Shown here piece by piece: positions 14,848-17,016 of a DNA stretch of 17,016 nt. The first letter of the stretch is position 1; every line of letters starts with the position of its first letter. Position numbers and translations under genes: made by a program. The notes under the pieces are model-generated. The model searched no databases. It saw nothing but the letters and a program-made list of their open reading frames with translations, and was not told the DNA's origin. Source of the stretch: Enterobacterales bacterium (lineage in GTDB: Bacteria; Pseudomonadota; Gammaproteobacteria; Enterobacterales; Succinivibrionaceae); the NCBI GenBank assembly GCA_900768635.1, contig CAAGDP010000073.1:1-17016 (forward strand), written 5' to 3'.

Positions 14848-16885
14848 ATGAGCAACAATGAAACAGTTGAAAAAATTGCACAGTATTTTCATGAAGCATA
14901 TGGTGAAGGTGCTGAGTTTAAAAAAGATCAGCTGGAATCAATAGTTTCAGTTATAAACAACTGTCTTACCCTTGAAAAGTCTTGTATATTTTCTTGCTGC
15001 CAGATATTTCCGGGATCTGGGGTACGGACCTTCCATTATTGTAAGCCCCCTGTTATCGTTAATGCGTAATCAGCAGGAAGCTTCAAATAAATTTGGTCTG
15101 AGATGCGTAAGTCTTAATTCTGATAACAAAAAAGATGATTATCCTGAGATGGTAAATTTAATCCTTTCCCGAAAGGCGGATATTATTTTTACCACTCCGG
15201 AATTCCTGAATAAACCGGATATCCGTGAACTAATTATCGGAAATATTAACCAGCAGGCTATGCTGGTTATTGATGAGGCTCATTGCATATCTGAATGGGG
15301 ACATGATTTCAGACCGGATTATGCCCGGATCAAAAATTTTGTAAGCGCTTCTCTGGAAAAATGCCGACTTCATATTCTGGCAACTACTGCCACTGCAAAT
15401 AATGTGGTTATCAAAGATCTTCAGGATCAGTTTTCCTCTGTGGGTGAAGAAATGAAGGTGATCCGGGGAGAACTTATCCGGGATTCTCTTTATCTTGAGG
15501 TAGTTAAAAATCTCAGCTTTCCGGGAAAGTTTGTCTGGATCCGGCGCTTTCTGGCAGAGCACAAAGGTTCAGGAATTATCTACACCTTGTCCATCCGGGA
15601 GGGGGAAATTCTGGTCAGATATCTGCAACTTCATAATATTAAAGCTGAGATCTACCATTCCCGAGTTCCTGACAGAAAACAACTGGAGTCAGACTTTTAC
15701 GATAATACGGTTCCGGTTCTGGTAGCTACTTCCGCACTTGGCATGGGATATGACAAGCCGGATATTTCCTTTGTTATCCATCTTCAGCCGTCTTTAAATA
15801 TGCTGGAATATTATCAGCAGATAGGCAGAGCAGGAAGAGGGATTAATAAAGCCTGGATATATCTTCTTTCCGGTGATGATGATGACCGTCTTGCCGGATA
15901 TTTTGTAGATCATTCATTCCCGGAACCTTGGATTTTGAAAAAAATTCTGAGGTATACGGAAGAGCATCCTTTAGCAAGGATGTCTGATTATCTGAAAAAT
16001 TTTAATCTGAAAAAAAGCTCCCTGGAGGCGGTTTTAAAACATCTGGTATCCCGGGGATTTTTAAGCAAAGAGAAGTCTTATGTAAGAACTGAACGAGATA
16101 ATAATCTTGATGATTACATTGCAGAAAAAAGTCGTATTATTGACTTGAAAAGGAAACAGTATGATCGTATGAAAGACTTCATAAATTATGATGGATGCCT
16201 GATGTCCTTTATTTCCGCCGAACTGGATGATCCTTTTGTCAGAAACTGTGGCAGGTGTTCCTGGTGCCGAAATACTCACACATCCATCGAGCCCTCACCG
16301 GAGGAGATCTGGGAAGCCGCGGATTATATTAATTATCCTTATCTTGTTGATCCTGCCAGTAATTTAATTAAGCCCCGGGAGAAATTGCCTTCCCTCAGGA
16401 GTATTTCCCAGCAATACGATTTTTTGAATAATGAGGGTTATTTTCTGGCTAAATATCAGGTGGGTTTGGGAGAACTGGTAAAACGAGACAAGTACTTTGC
16501 AGGAGAGTTCTCGGAGCAACTGGTTTCCGCTTTGGGGGATATGATAAAGTTTTTGATCAGGGAGCAGGCTGTAGTCAGTGAAAATGTGGTGGTAACTTAT
16601 GTACCTTCTCTGAAAAGGCCATCTTTGGTAAGGGATCTTGCGGAGAAACTGGCAAAAATATTAAATATACCCTGTGTGGCAACCTTAAAAAAGATCCAGG
16701 ATAATCAGGAGCAGAAATCCATGCTGAATTCAGAACAGCAATTTCAAAATGTTTCATCTGCATTCGCCGTCTCCCCGTCCTGCATTGATCAAATCAGGGA
16801 TAAGAATATTTATCTTATTGATGATATGGTGGATTCCCGCTGGACTTTTACCTGGTGTGGAATTCTTCTTCATAAATTTAATTAG
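14848..16885 (+). pseudogene. RecQ-type helicase with C-terminal phosphoribosyltransferase domain, broken by frameshift and IS insertion
   Basis: The family joins a RecQ-like DNA helicase to a ComF-like phosphoribosyltransferase domain. Translation begins at ATG 14848 (MSNNETVEKIAQYF), and the Q-motif-like FKKDQLESI follows. At about 14974-14980 the frame is lost: the first frame reads CLTLEKS and stops at 15069, while the homologous protein resumes in another frame at KSLVYFLAARYF. The Walker A residues TGWG are missing. Beyond it the motifs are well kept: SPLLSLMRNQ, VIDEAHCISEWGHDFRPDY, LATTATANN, GIIYTLSIREG, and VATSALGMGYDKPDISFVIH with QQIGRAGRG. A zinc-binding-like CGRCSWC (about 16240-16266) and the PRTase segments YVPSLKRPSLV, MLNSEQQFQNVSSAF and LIDDMVDSRWTFT follow. 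The frame then ends at HKFN-stop, where the IS begins. Two independent lesions imply loss of function. Confidence 0.88.
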
Positions 16886-16898
16886 GTTGCGGAAACCA

Positions 16899-16917
16899 AC
16901 TACCTTTAGGTGGTGGG
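16899..16917 (+). repeat. 19-nt IS-end hairpin core, copy 2
   Basis: Identical to 91-109. See that entry. Confidence 0.85.
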
Positions 16918-16933
16918 AGGAGCAACCGACCTC

Positions 16934-17016
16934 CTATCCTTGAGACTCTATGTATTTTTGTATAGTCGCTGACGATACTTCTCCAATACTACAAGCAAAG
17001 TATCCGTCTGACCAAA
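16934..17016 (-). CDS. tnpA: TnpA, IS200/IS605-family Y1 transposase, C-terminal fragment
   Basis: Reading leftward from the window edge, the frame gives WSDGYFACSIGEVSSATIQK followed by YIESQG and a TAG stop (16936-16934). This is the conserved C-terminus of Y1 (HUH) transposases of the IS200/IS605 family. The region contains the helix with the YIE.Q segment near the end of the protein; the HUH motif and catalytic tyrosine lie upstream, off the window. The fragment is cut only by the window edge, so the gene may be intact. The enzyme excises and inserts single-stranded DNA by recognising terminal hairpins such as the one 17-37 nt downstream of its stop. Confidence 0.92.
   Translation of the reverse strand, partial: WSDGYFACSIGEVSSATIQKYIESQG

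Larger units (their letters stand above)
16882..17016 (-). mobile_element. IS200/IS605-family element, terminal part with the tnpA end
   Basis: The element begins directly after helicase codons at about 16880-16885. Its end forms a nested hairpin: GGTTGC (16885-16890) with GCAACC (16922-16927) enclosing ACCAACTACC-TTTA-GGTGGTGGGA. The enclosed 19-nt core is identical to that at 91-109. TnpA is on the minus strand, ending towards this boundary. This fits either the left end of an IS605-type element with tnpA and tnpB divergent, or the right end of a tnpA-only IS200-type element; the shared hairpin orientation favours the first. The bases TTTAA (16877-16881) at the boundary resemble the short T-rich targets used by this family. 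Confidence 0.82.

Noticed and set aside
14717..14899. 60-codon minus-strand frame overlapping the start of the helicase gene
   Set aside because: It overlaps the well-supported helicase N-terminus and shows no recognised domain or ribosome site. A decayed small gene cannot be fully excluded.
1..17016. CRISPR array, tRNA or rRNA genes, replication origin, anti-phage island
   Set aside because: No regularly spaced repeats with unique spacers, cloverleaf, rRNA-like segment or DnaA-box cluster was seen. The Fic and RecQ-like genes are broken and do not form a recognisable defence system with their neighbours.

Overview
The window looks like part of a gut or rumen gammaproteobacterial chromosome, perhaps of the Succinivibrionaceae/Aeromonadales type. 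This is inferred from gene content: a MaoP/YifE homologue, an OmpC-type porin, an alpha-2-macroglobulin/PBP1C pair, YgjP and NagA. No rRNA, tRNA or other direct taxonomic marker is present, so the placement is tentative.

Layout. Positions 1-118 are the structured end of an IS200/IS605-type element (the tnpB/omega-RNA side). It cuts into a fic gene, whose 3' two thirds remain (117-845). A 38-codon fossil of a tyrosine recombinase on the minus strand directly abuts the fic stop (844-957). A two-gene plus-strand operon follows: a 1577-residue periplasmic alpha-2-macroglobulin-like protein (1262-5995) and the bifunctional peptidoglycan synthase PbpC (6014-8098). Next come a YgjP-type metallopeptidase (8276-8869) and a convergent, secreted, cysteine-rich LprI/DUF1311-type protein (8884-9288, minus). 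A 633-base AT-rich regulatory stretch with 21-bp phased repeats leads to an outer-membrane porin (9922-10959), followed by an MscS channel (11381-12265). The minus strand then carries maoP (12490-12855) and nagA (13227-14399). The last gene (14848-16885, plus) is a RecQ-type helicase with a C-terminal phosphoribosyltransferase domain. It is broken twice: a frameshifting deletion removes the Walker A motif, and an IS200/IS605 insertion cuts off the C-terminus. The end of that element's tnpA lies at 16934-17016 (minus).

How it fits together. The intact core is mostly envelope biology: a periplasmic macroglobulin with its peptidoglycan-repair partner PBP1C, a small LprI-like secreted protein, a porin, a mechanosensitive channel, and amino-sugar/peptidoglycan recycling by NagA. 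Both edges are mobile-element territory. The two IS ends share an identical 19-nt hairpin core in the same orientation. The terminal genes (fic, integrase, recQ-like) are all degraded.

No complete new defence or regulatory system is visible. The points most worth a second look are the thioester-less macroglobulin paired with PBP1C, the exact 21-bp repeat array upstream of the porin, the loss of Walker A in the helicase, and the TnpB-type guide-RNA end joined to a Fic gene that keeps its catalytic motif.
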